NCBI GenBank assembly: GCA_948567375.1
Contig: OX419755.1
Coordinates: 39,809,001-39,873,000, forward strand
DNA: 64,000 nt
Direction: 5' to 3'
Source of the DNA: Lunularia cruciata
Taxonomy: Eukaryota > Streptophyta > Marchantiopsida > Lunulariales > Lunulariaceae
Below the pieces are notes generated by a model. It was given only the letters and a program-made list of their open reading frames with translations, had not been told where the DNA came from and ran no database searches. The number at the start of each line of letters is the position of its first letter. Within the stretch, counting starts at the first letter, position 1. Of this stretch, positions 13,831 through 23,462 are shown in pieces. Position numbers and translations under genes: made by a program.

Positions 13831-14821
13831 TGCAATGGTAATCAATTGTATGTGCTGCCTGGATGCATTCCACAGTTGCAAAATCGCTAAACTCAAATTA
13901 GGTACTAATCAGATGGAGGTACTGTACTCGTGCAATAACTCTCAGGTCTGGAAGTTCCTAATTTTGCCTCAACTGAATCTCTCGGAAGCACTAATCACTC
14001 ATAATCACTATCTTAATACAGTGGTTCCAGTTGCAATTTGGAGTAAAGGCAACTCCCATAGAGTTGTCCCACACATTCCTCCAGCTCCAAGGATCGATTG
14101 TAAGTGTGTGTATGGGACTTGCCCCACACATTCCTCCAGCTCCAAGGATCGGTTGTAAGTGTGTAAAGGGTTTTAGAAACTTCTAAAGCAGGCACCAAAG
14201 GAATAGATGTAATTTGAGCCCCCTCTAAGTTCTCGGGTACCTCCCCTCCCTTGTGTCAAGCATGTCGGACTTAACCAGGTTGATTGAACAGTCATATCGC
14301 ACTTCAAATCTACAAGTAATAATGGTGGAGAGACAGAGCCTGCTGAACAACCTCCGGATACTCCTAAAACTTCTAATCTCGATCACTTTCCAATCTCTAA
14401 TCTCGATTAGCTATGGAGCGGACGAGCTCCGGTTCTGTCTTTTCCCTCGTGCACCGTAGCCTTGTTTACATCAAGGCTCGATGGACGGACCTAATCACGA
14501 TGAGTGCACCTAATCGAACTGGACTGAAATTAAATACCAAGCAGGTTGAACAAAAATTGATCTGTGAACTGAATTCGCTCGCTCTCTAATTCATTTATTT
14601 GCAGTCACCATCATGTAATAAAGCATGAGCCTTAGTACTTAATAACATCATCATTGGAAAAGTGTTATTACTAGTCCAATCTAACTAGGATTAGTTTGCA
14701 CCAATGACTGGAATGCATATTTCTCTTCACGATTGTGAATGAACGACTAGTCTTGGTAATCGGGCAGGCCAAATAGAATGAAAAGCATGCTACGACGTTC
14801 CTGTAGAGTTCCATCCCTCAA
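13831..14821. other. Intergenic with a short tandem duplication
   Basis: No gene recognised. About 43 bp (starting CCCACACATTCCTCCAGC and ending TTGTAAGTGTGT) occur twice, at 14068-14110 and 14123-14165, offset 55 bp and differing by about one base. The 107-codon frame on + over it is a product of the duplication. Confidence 0.5.
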
Positions 14822-15370
14822 CTACAAATGACGCGCCGGCCAGCAAACATGAACTGCGCGGCAAGAAACTACAAAAATCATAAGATAACAAAGCGCACGG
14901 ATACTAACACCTCGCTGTTCTTGTGATGGATGCAACAATGGCTGTTTCTTCTTGACTGCTTCCTGTCGTTTCCTGAACATCGAATCACATGCAGTTTTAG
15001 CGTGTGACGCAACGTCGAGGACAACGTCACGTGCATCCCTGTCACAGCAGTCAATGAAGAGAACTGCACTTATCATCCGACAGTCGTATAACTCATGCGG
15101 AGTATAACTCGGAGTTGTTGCTGTATTGTGCTTGTGTGTACATATCTTGTTACCAACGAAGGAGGTGAATAGTTCATTGGAAAGCAGACACCTCCTTCTC
15201 AGTAACTTTCTCTTGAGTGTTGCAAATGATACGATTGACGTCCTAAGAGATGAGATTGAAGGAACTGAACACCTACGGTAGTGAAGATTTGGATCATCTG
15301 TAGTATTCCAAGGGAAGATCGGGCTTGCGGAAAGCCAAAAGAGTAGGGTGGTTGATAAGTAAACACCCAT
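14822..15370 (-). CDS. Hypothetical ORF, 182 codons, unassigned
   Basis: An uninterrupted frame of 182 codons starting MGVYLSTTLLFWLSASP, in a patch with visibly higher GC than its AT-rich neighbour. The N-terminus has a hydrophobic stretch (about residues 4-20). The centre is Cys/Arg/Ser-rich, and a basic segment (FRKRQEAVKKKQP) lies near residue 132. I do not recognise a domain. It could be a real small gene, an exon of a larger gene, or chance. The long frame and local composition favour coding; absence of a known family argues against. Confidence 0.2.
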   Translation of the reverse strand: MGVYLSTTLLFWLSASPIFPWNTTDDPNLHYRRCSVPSISSLRTSIVSFATLKRKLLRRRCLLSNELFTSFVGNKICTHKHNTATTPSYTPHELYDCRMISAVLFIDCCDRDARDVVLDVASHAKTACDSMFRKRQEAVKKKQPLLHPSQEQRGVSIRALCYLMIFVVSCRAVHVCWPARHL

Positions 15371-18050
15371 GTATCCATCGAGTTTATTAATTTTATTTAC
15401 AGATTGTAAGATTACAGATTTATTTACAGGTATTTACAGATTGATACAATTGAGAATAGACATATATCCCTCGAATTTACTGAATCGCAGATTAATTCCT
15501 TAAACAAAATATGTTGCACGGATTTGAGAGGGAAGGCGACCACATAGAACACAAGGAGGATTTTGGGGATTTATTAAAAGACAATTTGCATTTAATAAGT
15601 TTACATAAGTTCATGGCATAAGCATTCAACTAGCAGAATAATCCCTATGCCTCGAGATAAACCAACTTGAAACAATGCACAGTTTAACAATAATTTCACG
15701 ATCTAATGATACTGGAAATTGACATCTAGGTGATACAAAAGTTTGCGCCGAGTCGTGGGAGCGTTGCCTGGAGTGGAACTACACTCATGCATCTATCGAT
15801 TAAAACAGAATATTCTGTATGATACCAATTTCATTGAAAAAATGAATTAAATTTTTATTTGTGTTATATTATTTAGTCTTGATATCCCAAGTTAACAACA
15901 AACTAAATTTATATAAAAAGGTTAAAATCTAATTTGAATATAATTTACGTATCTTTAGCTTGTATTTCAAAATTAAGAATCAAACCCACTCGAAATATAA
16001 AGGCATGCAATTGAATACAAATTATCTTAACATGTATTTAATTTAAATTTATTAATATCGGATGTATTTCTTTGGAAAAACTAAATTACTTCATTTCCTT
16101 ATGGCAAAAATTTTGCAACATAAACTCTAAACTAAAAATTATAAATTAAAATTGGCATGAAATAAAATCATCCAAATATATTTGAGTGATATATCTTGAA
16201 TTATCAATTACTAAAATTGACGTTTTAAGACACACGGATTATTTGGATTTGAGAGAAATTTTGGACCTAATTTGTACATACAAACATTAATAGGTTAATA
16301 TACATTAACATGCTGGAATGCTTGGTTTTGTCAAGACTTGAATCATAACTTATGAATGGTAGAATATTTCTGAGCTTAAGGAAAGTTGAGCCTAATTTAA
16401 AATTTAGAAAAAATCTCAGATTCTTGAGATAATGTAACGTTGATTATAAAATTTCAAATTCAAGTTCAAATTATACATCAACGAGTCCAAACTAAATCCA
16501 AGTCATAAGTAAGGTTTACTCCTAACATATTCATATTATTGATTCATCTTGTATTTGATGTAATATACTAGTGTAACTCTTGGAATTGAAGTTTGAAAGT
16601 ATAGATTCATAAAAATAAATCTTATGGTTTATAAGATCTACATTCAAGAAAGTCAATGATAGAAAAATTCATTGTACGAGTCTCTAGTTATTGGAATATA
16701 GTGCTAAAATTAAAGAGCAAAGAATAGGCATCCCAGTAAATTAGAATCTGATAGTTATGTTTCTAGTTTTAGTTATCATCAATACAAAAAGTTAACCATG
16801 AATCCCAATAATTTGAAGATCATGGTAAGGATTGTATCTTGATGGAAGAATAAAAGAAAAGAATCCATTATTCATAAAATTACAGTGAGAAATGTGCTTT
16901 TATGGATTCAATATCTGTCATTCTTAGCCATACTTCTAGATAAAGAAAAATCTAAGATATTTTACTATCAAATGTTGTTCCTAATTTGTTCTAAATTTAT
17001 ACTCATACTATATAATATATGGATTTAGACATGATGAATTGAAACATGTGTTTCATGGTCTAAACTGTTAAATTATATCGGCAAAAGGTTTGGAATGTCT
17101 TAATTTATTGTTTCAAAATTGTCTTGTTTGTGCTAAATGATATCTTAACTAAAGAAGTAGCAATTTTAACATTAAAAATTAAATTTAAAACTAGTTTCTT
17201 TATATTTTAAATATTTATGAATTTTTTGACCTCTTTTAGTTTTAGAAGATATCAGATATAACACTAAAGTAGTAATTAAATATAATTTGTAGTCATATCT
17301 GCAAGAATTCTAACAAAAATAATTTAATTTTTATTATTTAGCTCTTATATTTTAAATAATAAATATTTTATTAAAGCATAATACTTTGTACAAGATAGAA
17401 TCCCTTGAACCTAGGTCAATTCTTTTCATTACTATTCAAGTAACTACAAAATATTCTAAATTTGTATATCAAATATCAGTTTGATCCTCATATTAATTTT
17501 TTATCCAACATATAACATTACATTTTTTAGAGAAATTTATATTTATTGTTGTTTTGGAACCTTAATATTCACTTTAAATAATTGCTGAGCTATCAGAACA
17601 AGATAATACTATAAAATCTATTCATTAGAACCTTACCATCTAATATAGATAGTGAAATAAACACATTTAAAGTTATTTGTACAATCAAAGGAAACAATAG
17701 CCATCAGATCTTAATCCTAGCAACTTCAATCCTACAATCTTAAGGATATTTAGGATATTGCAAGGCATTTCAATAAATTCATGCCTTGCATTGTTTCATG
17801 ATCATCAAAAGATTTCACTCTCCTGAAGAATATAAAAGTGAATATAAGGTCCTCTCGATGATGACGTAGAATATAGAGTATAACATTATAATTATTTTTG
17901 CATCAAGGTTGAAGTCTAACTTCTCTTTGACAAACAAATGGCAATGATAATGTACCGGTAATTATCAAGACAAGGGAGTGGAAAAATACAGCATGTAAAA
18001 TACAATGAATGTACCATGTACAAGTACATGAGAACTGTACCTTCAGTGGA
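15371..18050. other. AT-rich intergenic block
   Basis: Strongly AT-rich DNA with no open frame worth reporting and no intron-exon signals. Its only recognisable content is a short inverted fragment of the retroelement 3' end at 15535-15566. It is compositionally like 41-44 kb, 49.4-50.3 kb and 60.2-64 kb. Confidence 0.6.
15535..15566 (-). mobile_element. Fragment of retroelement 3' end
   Basis: GGCGACCACATAGAACACAA, followed by GGAGGA, is the reverse complement of the 3'-terminal block (TTGTGTTCTATGTGGTCGCC type) seen at 59516-59545 on the same strand. Only the last 30 or so bases of the family are present, consistent with extreme 5' truncation. Confidence 0.55.
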
Positions 18051-19496
18051 TACGTATCAAAACTGGGGAAGAGAGGAGTAGAGGAATATTCCGAGCCGGG
18101 CTAGGACGGACGGGCTAGGTCAGGAGAGGTTCATAGAGCCAACAGAGACCGGTCGGTCAAGTCATCTTTGTCCGTAGCCATTCGGGTGGAAGAACGGGAA
18201 TACTGGGCCCCTCCGCCAAATTAGAGTGGACGGGGAAGGAAGAGATTGTGGAGATGGACCTGAGAGAGGAAAGGGAGGGTTGGATGCGTCTCTATGTGAA
18301 TGATGCACAAGTAGCTACCCATTATGGTGGGGACTAGAGAAACTAGAGAAACTAGAACGAGGTGGTGGTGGTGGCGCTATTGCTGCTGCCGAAGCACTTT
18401 CTGCATTCGGACTGAATTTGATTGATGGGTTGTGATGGTGGGAGGAAGTAGATTCATTCATTCATTTGTCGATGAGCCCTTGCCGTTGTTCCTTCTACTT
18501 CTCTTCTCTTGTGGTTGCTGGGAACGAGGGAGAGAAGAGACTAGTACTGTACAGTACTTCATCTTCCTGCTGTGAGCGGCAGGCGCTGGTGCTGGATTTG
18601 AGCGTGGATGATGGAGGGAAAAGTCAGGGGAAGATAGATGCTTTCAGAGTTGTGGGTGGGAGCCTAAGAATGAGAGAGACGGAATTTCATCACCAGCAGC
18701 AGCTGCAGAGATAGCAGAATGGAAGGTGTTGGAATTCTTGGAGACATGTGCAAGGAAGAGACAGGCATAGAGGAGTGGACGTTGAGTAATCCCTTGGCGT
18801 GCCAGAGATGGTGATTGATCTTTTACAGAGGAAAAGCTGCTGGGTTAGAGAAAGCGGATGAAGAAGACAGGGGAGAAGAACAGACGGTTAGTGACGATGA
18901 GAAAAATGGTTCCGTGGAGATGGGCAGTGGATGTTGTCACATTGTAGAAGCTGACTGGCTCAAACGCAGATGTGGGTGCTCGAAGAAAATTCTCTCGAGG
19001 TTCTGAGCAGCTGCTGTTTGTTGACTGACTGATTGCCTGGCAAGTTCGGAGCGAGTATGCATTCCCCTATCTGGTACATTCGGTTCAATCCGTGAGTCTA
19101 GGAAGCAGTTGCGAGTGATGCCCATTTTCTGCTGCTGCTGCTGCCAAGAAGGCCGCCAAGCTGGGGTTTATGCTGAGTGAGTTCACCGAATAACCTCCGT
19201 CCCTCTCTTTCCTTGTCTGCACTGGGCCCTTATTTCGTAAGCAGAGGCTGAACACGGGGATGCAAAGCTTGGCTTCCTTGAATGATTGTGGTTGCACAAT
19301 CTAGCTAAACCCCCAAATGTGGGTTTCAGTGGCGTGAGGCTGAAATTATGATGAAGTGCAGATGTTATCACCAAGGAACGGCAGATAGGTTCCTCAAACA
19401 GATGAAATCCTTTCATAGAGGCTGTTGCTTATTGTAGATACTGTTCTGTTGCAGACAGATAATAAGGAGACGGCACCCACCTCCTGTAGAGTAACA
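18051..19496 (+). promoter_or_regulatory. Upstream region / probable 5' leader of the F-box/kelch gene
   Basis: GC and purine content rise sharply from about 18060, right at the edge of the AT-rich block. This suggests promoter plus untranslated leader. Short frames here (82 codons at 18466, 63 at 18815) look like chance. A good splice acceptor (pyrimidine-rich TGTTCTGTTGCAG) ends at 19454, 43 bases before the chosen start codon, hinting at an intron in the 5' leader. I cannot place its donor. Confidence 0.35.
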
Positions 19497-20795
19497 ATGG
19501 GGACTAGCCGTTTTGGTTGCAAGAAAGGCGGCCCTAGGTTGATATTGCGGAATTTGATGAAGGGATGTTGGACTCCGAACGAGGTTGCATCAATCAGGAA
19601 AATAGTGGCAGAACAAGAAGAGGAGGAGAACAGTGAGCATTCACTTTTGAATTCTCTACCCGAGGATCTGTGGCTGGAATGTCTAGCTCGTGTTCCTCGC
19701 AGTTCTCTTCAGACCTCGATGATGGTCTGCCAAAAGTGGCGACACACCTTGAAGTCCGGAGAGTTTTATGAGGTGAGGAGAAAACTGGGCATGGTAGAGA
19801 ATCTACTGTTCGTGTTTGGAGGTGCAGGGACAGGGCTGGCTTCTGCTGTGTATTGTAAGAGCTCGGGGGGATGGAAGGCTGGACTTTTGTGCACAGTCCG
19901 AGCTTTGGAAGAGAATGACTGGTTGCTGGATTATCACAATGCTGATCACTGCCTTCTTCATGCCCAACCAGCGGTGGTCAAACACAGGATATTCATCCTT
20001 GGGGCTATCCCCTCTTGTGCTGCTGTTGGTGAAAGGGAATGCACAATTGTGTATGATGCATGGACCAAAACATTGACCCGGGGATCACCCATGATTCATC
20101 CCAGAAAAAAATTTGCCTGTTGTGTGATTGATGATAAAATATACGTCGCCGGGGGCTCCAACAGAGAGGAAGCGAGCCGAGAGGCAATGATGGGTGCGGA
20201 GGAATACGACCCAGAGCTTGACCTGTGGAAACCCATTCCCAACATGCCGAAGAAAAGATATGGCTGTTTGGGGGCTGCAGTGAACGGGATTTTTTACGTT
20301 ATTGGAGGCTTGAAGTTCAGTAGTATGCTGGGTTTGTGCATGCAGCCCTACGCCTATGTTGGCTCCATGGATTCTTACAACCCTAAAACCAACACATGGT
20401 ACAAAACTAAGAGCCTTCCCATGGGTGGATGTGTAATAGGCTGCACGGTTGTAAGATCTTCTATCTACATGCTCTCAAGCCTGGCTGTGGAGTTGTCTTT
20501 CTGGAAGTATGATACTGAGAGCGAGCTCTTCAGCAAAATAAAGCCACCCCCAATACCATCACCGCTAAGAATTGACAATTTTCTTAAATTTTCCTGTGTG
20601 ACGATGGGAACTTCCGTGTACATTATTCAAGTCGGAGGAACAATTGATGATCTTTTGCGCCGAAGCGGACGCCATCCCCGGGGTCTGAAAGAGGGTCTTG
20701 TTCTCATCTACGACACAGTTTCGGAGGAATGGTCGAGGGCACCTCATTTGCCCTTTGTGAAAAATGGAGCTACCTGTGCAGTTGTTTTATGCTAA
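19497..20795 (+). CDS. F-box/kelch-repeat protein
   Basis: Likely substrate-recruiting subunit of an SCF (SKP1-cullin-F-box) ubiquitin ligase. I chose the ATG at 19497 (product 432 residues, starting MGTSRFGCKKGG). It has A at -3 and G at +4, and the earlier in-frame ATG at 19425 lies before a strong splice acceptor (19454), so it may be intronic. An acidic run (EQEEEEN) precedes the F-box at about residues 53-98 (SLPEDLWLECLARVP start, then CQKW). A kelch-type beta-propeller follows: a first blade near residue 103 (LLFVFGG), then IYVAGG at 215-220 with a YDPELDLW element, and FYVIGG at 266-271 with YNPKTNTW. Later blades are degenerate, and the C-terminus (YDTVSEEW) matches a last blade. The CDS has no intron and ends in TAA. 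F-box/kelch proteins form a large plant family, so I assign the family but not an ortholog or target. Confidence 0.9.
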   Translation: MGTSRFGCKKGGPRLILRNLMKGCWTPNEVASIRKIVAEQEEEENSEHSLLNSLPEDLWLECLARVPRSSLQTSMMVCQKWRHTLKSGEFYEVRRKLGMVENLLFVFGGAGTGLASAVYCKSSGGWKAGLLCTVRALEENDWLLDYHNADHCLLHAQPAVVKHRIFILGAIPSCAAVGERECTIVYDAWTKTLTRGSPMIHPRKKFACCVIDDKIYVAGGSNREEASREAMMGAEEYDPELDLWKPIPNMPKKRYGCLGAAVNGIFYVIGGLKFSSMLGLCMQPYAYVGSMDSYNPKTNTWYKTKSLPMGGCVIGCTVVRSSIYMLSSLAVELSFWKYDTESELFSKIKPPPIPSPLRIDNFLKFSCVTMGTSVYIIQVGGTIDDLLRRSGRHPRGLKEGLVLIYDTVSEEWSRAPHLPFVKNGATCAVVLC

Positions 20796-22110
20796 GCAGA
20801 CGTTGTCTAAGCACCTCTTTAACGAGGTGGAAGCTAATGAACTGCCAGGCAGTGATGGTTGAAACTTCTGCTGCAAGGTTCAATCTTTAAAGACAAGGGA
20901 ACCTTGCAGTTCCAGGCGAATTACAGGTGATGTTTGGATGGAGTTCTCCAAACTTCGTCTGCTTCCTGCTTTCGATGCCCAACCCAATGTGACTGCTTTG
21001 CCTAGATTCTTCCCCATGTTTGTAACCTTGTACTCTATATTCATTCAGCACCGCACTCGGGAGGTAGGAAGTAGGGCTTGCCTGAAGTTAGAGTTGGCTA
21101 TTTCGCATGACTTCCTGGTTGCGTGAGGCCAAACAGCTTCTCCACGACCATTTATTTTATGAGCACGCAATCGATTAATATCTCCACAAGTCAAATTGGC
21201 ATGGAGGTTTGAGCGACCTTATCTTTGCTTTTCACTATGCTATGGAACGTTTACCTTTATTGCATGTTTTGTGTGACATTGAAGCTCGTCACGGTCTCGT
21301 AAAATTCTACAACGCATGTCATGTCGTACGGACTTGTTCAATTCGCAGAGTATCTTTTGGAGAAAAATTAGCCCGAATCTTACTGCTGTCAATAGCGTGT
21401 AGGAAGTAGGTAAGCAGGCTGTTGAATTGTTGGCTCTTGAAACACGTCCGAGCCGAACATTCCAAAATGAGTGGGTTTGAGTGTCACTAGCTTTGTTTTA
21501 AAGATGAGATGTAGGCATTGTGCAAGTTTCGATCGCATCACAAGGAGTGCCCAGGTCATCCTAAGTAGATTTTCCCGTCACTAATATTCATATACAGTAC
21601 TAGAAGGAATCTTTAAGGCTGGTAGGCTGTTGTACCTGAGCGGTCCGATGAGCTTTTCCGAAAAGGCATTAATTGCGACACGCCATCCTTCAGACAAAAT
21701 GCCCCAGAGGTTCGCGGAGCTAGTAGGTCCTCCGGTGGCAGCATGCGAGGACCAGGGACGAGTCCCGTGCAGATTTAAGTGAGATTTTTACCCCTCACAT
21801 ATAACCGGAACCACCAACAAAATCTCATTTTTTATGTCGGAGGATGTTTCTCCTGCTCTATTGGCGCGTGCATGTTACTGTTCAAGGTTTGTGGGCACCA
21901 GCGACGTTTATGACAAGATGACATACGTTCTTATCTCATCATCCACTGTTCTTCTGTCCATACAACTTTGCTTCTGAATAGTCTGAGGTTTCAATATCTG
22001 GCTTGCTAGTCAGTACTGTGATTGTTCAAGGATGTAGTCATGATCAATGTCGTGCTGATATTATCAATGTGAGGGGATGATCTCGTCCCTATGCTTGCGA
22101 TGTGTATTAC
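20796..22110. other. 3' flank of the F-box/kelch gene and intergenic DNA
   Basis: The first few hundred bases probably contain the 3' UTR, though I see no decisive polyadenylation signal. Short frames at 20938-21126 and 21209-21409 are unassigned. A GC-rich patch at about 21700-21775 (containing GGACCAGGGACGAGTCCCG) stands out from its surroundings but lacks the paired arms of a tRNA. Confidence 0.45.
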
Positions 22111-22257
22111 AGAGTAAACATCAGTCAAATATTGGTATTAGAGTAGATGTCATTATTGGGAGATTGGGAGGTTGTTATTTACCTGAGGGGGTAGCACAAC
22201 CTTTTGTTTCCGGATATAGGCATAGGCTCAGTTTCTTTAAGTGCTTCCAACGGATCT

Positions 22258-22410
22258 GTCCAGATATCTTAGTGCTGTAGGGCAGATTCCTCTTACCGAT
22301 ACTATTGGGGCTAAGCCCCATTTTACCCCTATGTCTTTTCCTTGTTCGGCTTGATGGGGTCTTCCCATCCTTCTTGTTATCTCATGCGGTCGCCTTCTTC
22401 TCTCTTCTCT
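22258..22410 (+). mobile_element. 153-bp retroelement 3'-end insertion, copy B
   Basis: Begins GTCCAGATATCTTAGTG, contains GGGGCTAAGCCCC and TCTTTTCCTTGTTCGG, and ends ATGCGGTCGCC plus a pyrimidine tail (TTCTTCTCTCTTCTCT). It is flanked by GATCT on both sides (22253-22257 and 22411-22415). The second copy of the host element at 26510 kb reads straight through this point (CGGATCTTTC... on its - strand) and lacks the insertion. That shows directly that this 153-bp unit moved in and duplicated 5 bp of target. Confidence 0.8.
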
Positions 22411-22486
22411 GATCTCTCTGAATGTTTTGGAATGAGGACTTTAGGGAACTTTGTTCTTCCCTCCCTTGCTACATACTTCTCTTTTG

Positions 22487-22556
22487 GTCGCTTGGTGATA
22501 AATGTTGGATGTTATCTCTTAGTCGCTTGGTGATAAGTGTTGTATGTTATCTCCGT
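22487..22556. repeat. 35-bp direct tandem duplication
   Basis: GTCGCTTGGTGATAARTGTT plus following TGTTATCTC occurs at 22487 and again at 22522. The homologous element at 25883-26644 has one copy, so this is a local duplication in copy 1. Confidence 0.75.
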
Positions 22557-23137
22557 ATTTGCATAGATATCGATTCATGTAAAGAGGCATAGGCGTACTG
22601 GATGTGGATGTGGAGGCGAAGTGGGCCCTTCTAAATTTCCTCAGTCAACCTGGAGCCACTCATGAGCACGAAACATTGAAGTCTTTGGTGGCAAAACCGG
22701 ACGGTAACTAAAATCTAAAAGGAGAGACACCTTATTAAACATGAACATTCATTCTAAATCATAACTAAACGTTGTTTGGAGAATCCTCCTTATTTTCATT
22801 ATATTACTGAATCAGCCTTACCATGTCACTATCCTCGATTATGCTCTTTTACTAAGATTTTATTTCAGAAAATTTCCTTGTTTACAACATAAAACTCGAA
22901 TTATTAATAAAACCATGTCACTATTGTTCTTGAGTGACATATTTCACTGTTAATTAAATTTATTGGTTTTAAATATTCGAAGACTCTTGGTCCCTAATCA
23001 GAGTATATATTACGCTTAAGAAGTGTCACTATTGGGAGGTTTTACTCTGCATAATTACACACATTTGTAAGCCTCTTCTCTCCCACAGTAGGAAGCCAAG
23101 TGGCAATGTTATTTAAGAGTCATTTGAAATGAGTTAC

Positions 23138-23462
23138 AGTTCACAAGTATCGCCTTCTGTAACTATCAGGTCAAAATATAGAAGTTGCAGATTATGTCGT
23201 CTACGTCCATCGACCACGAAGTTCACAAGTATCACCTTCTGTCGCCAGATCAAAATATAGGAGTTGCAGATCATGTCGTCTACGTCCATCGGCCACAAAG
23301 TTCACAAGTATCACCTTCTGTCACAAGCAGATCAAAATATAGGAGTTGCAGATCATGTCGTCTACGTCCATCGGCCACAAAGTTCACAAGTATCATCTTC
23401 TGTCGAAAGCAGATCAAAATATAGGAGTTGCAGATCATGTCGTCTACGTCCATCGGCCACAA
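23138..23462. repeat. Tandem array, four units of 79-82 bp
   Basis: Units start AGTTCACAAGTATC at 23138, 23220, 23299 and 23381. Each contains CTTCTGT, AGATCAAAATATAGGAGTTG (A/G variants), CAGATCATGTCGTCTACGTC and CATCGGCCAC. Unit 1 is the most divergent and the last three are nearly identical, so the array grew from right to left or was recently homogenised. Frames across it on both strands are repeat artefacts. Confidence 0.9.

Larger units (their letters stand above)
22111..23048 (+). mobile_element. Terminal-inverted-repeat element, copy 1 (with a nested insertion)
   Basis: The left end reads AGAGTAAAC...AATATTGG and the right end CTATTGGGAGGTTTTACTCT, which are imperfect inverted repeats of each other. 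The body matches the reverse complement of 25883-26644 along its length; shared blocks include AAGTGCTTCCAACGGATCT, CTTTTGGTCGCT, GGGTGATAT-like runs, TTTGGTGG, GTTGTTTGGA and TTCGAAGACTC. Without the nested insertion this copy is about 780 bp versus 762 bp for the other. The ends (AGAG...CTCT) do not fit an LTR (TG...CA), so I infer a non-autonomous DNA transposon. No clear target duplication is visible. No transposase was recognised. Confidence 0.65.

Noticed and set aside
19425-19496. ATG at 19425 as start of the F-box/kelch protein
   Set aside because: A strong splice acceptor at 19454 lies between it and the next ATG, and the extra 24 residues have no family character. The ATG at 19497 has a better context.
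21690-21780. tRNA-like or structured RNA in a GC-rich patch
   Set aside because: GGGACGAGTCCC forms a short stem, but no cloverleaf arms or terminal pairing are present.
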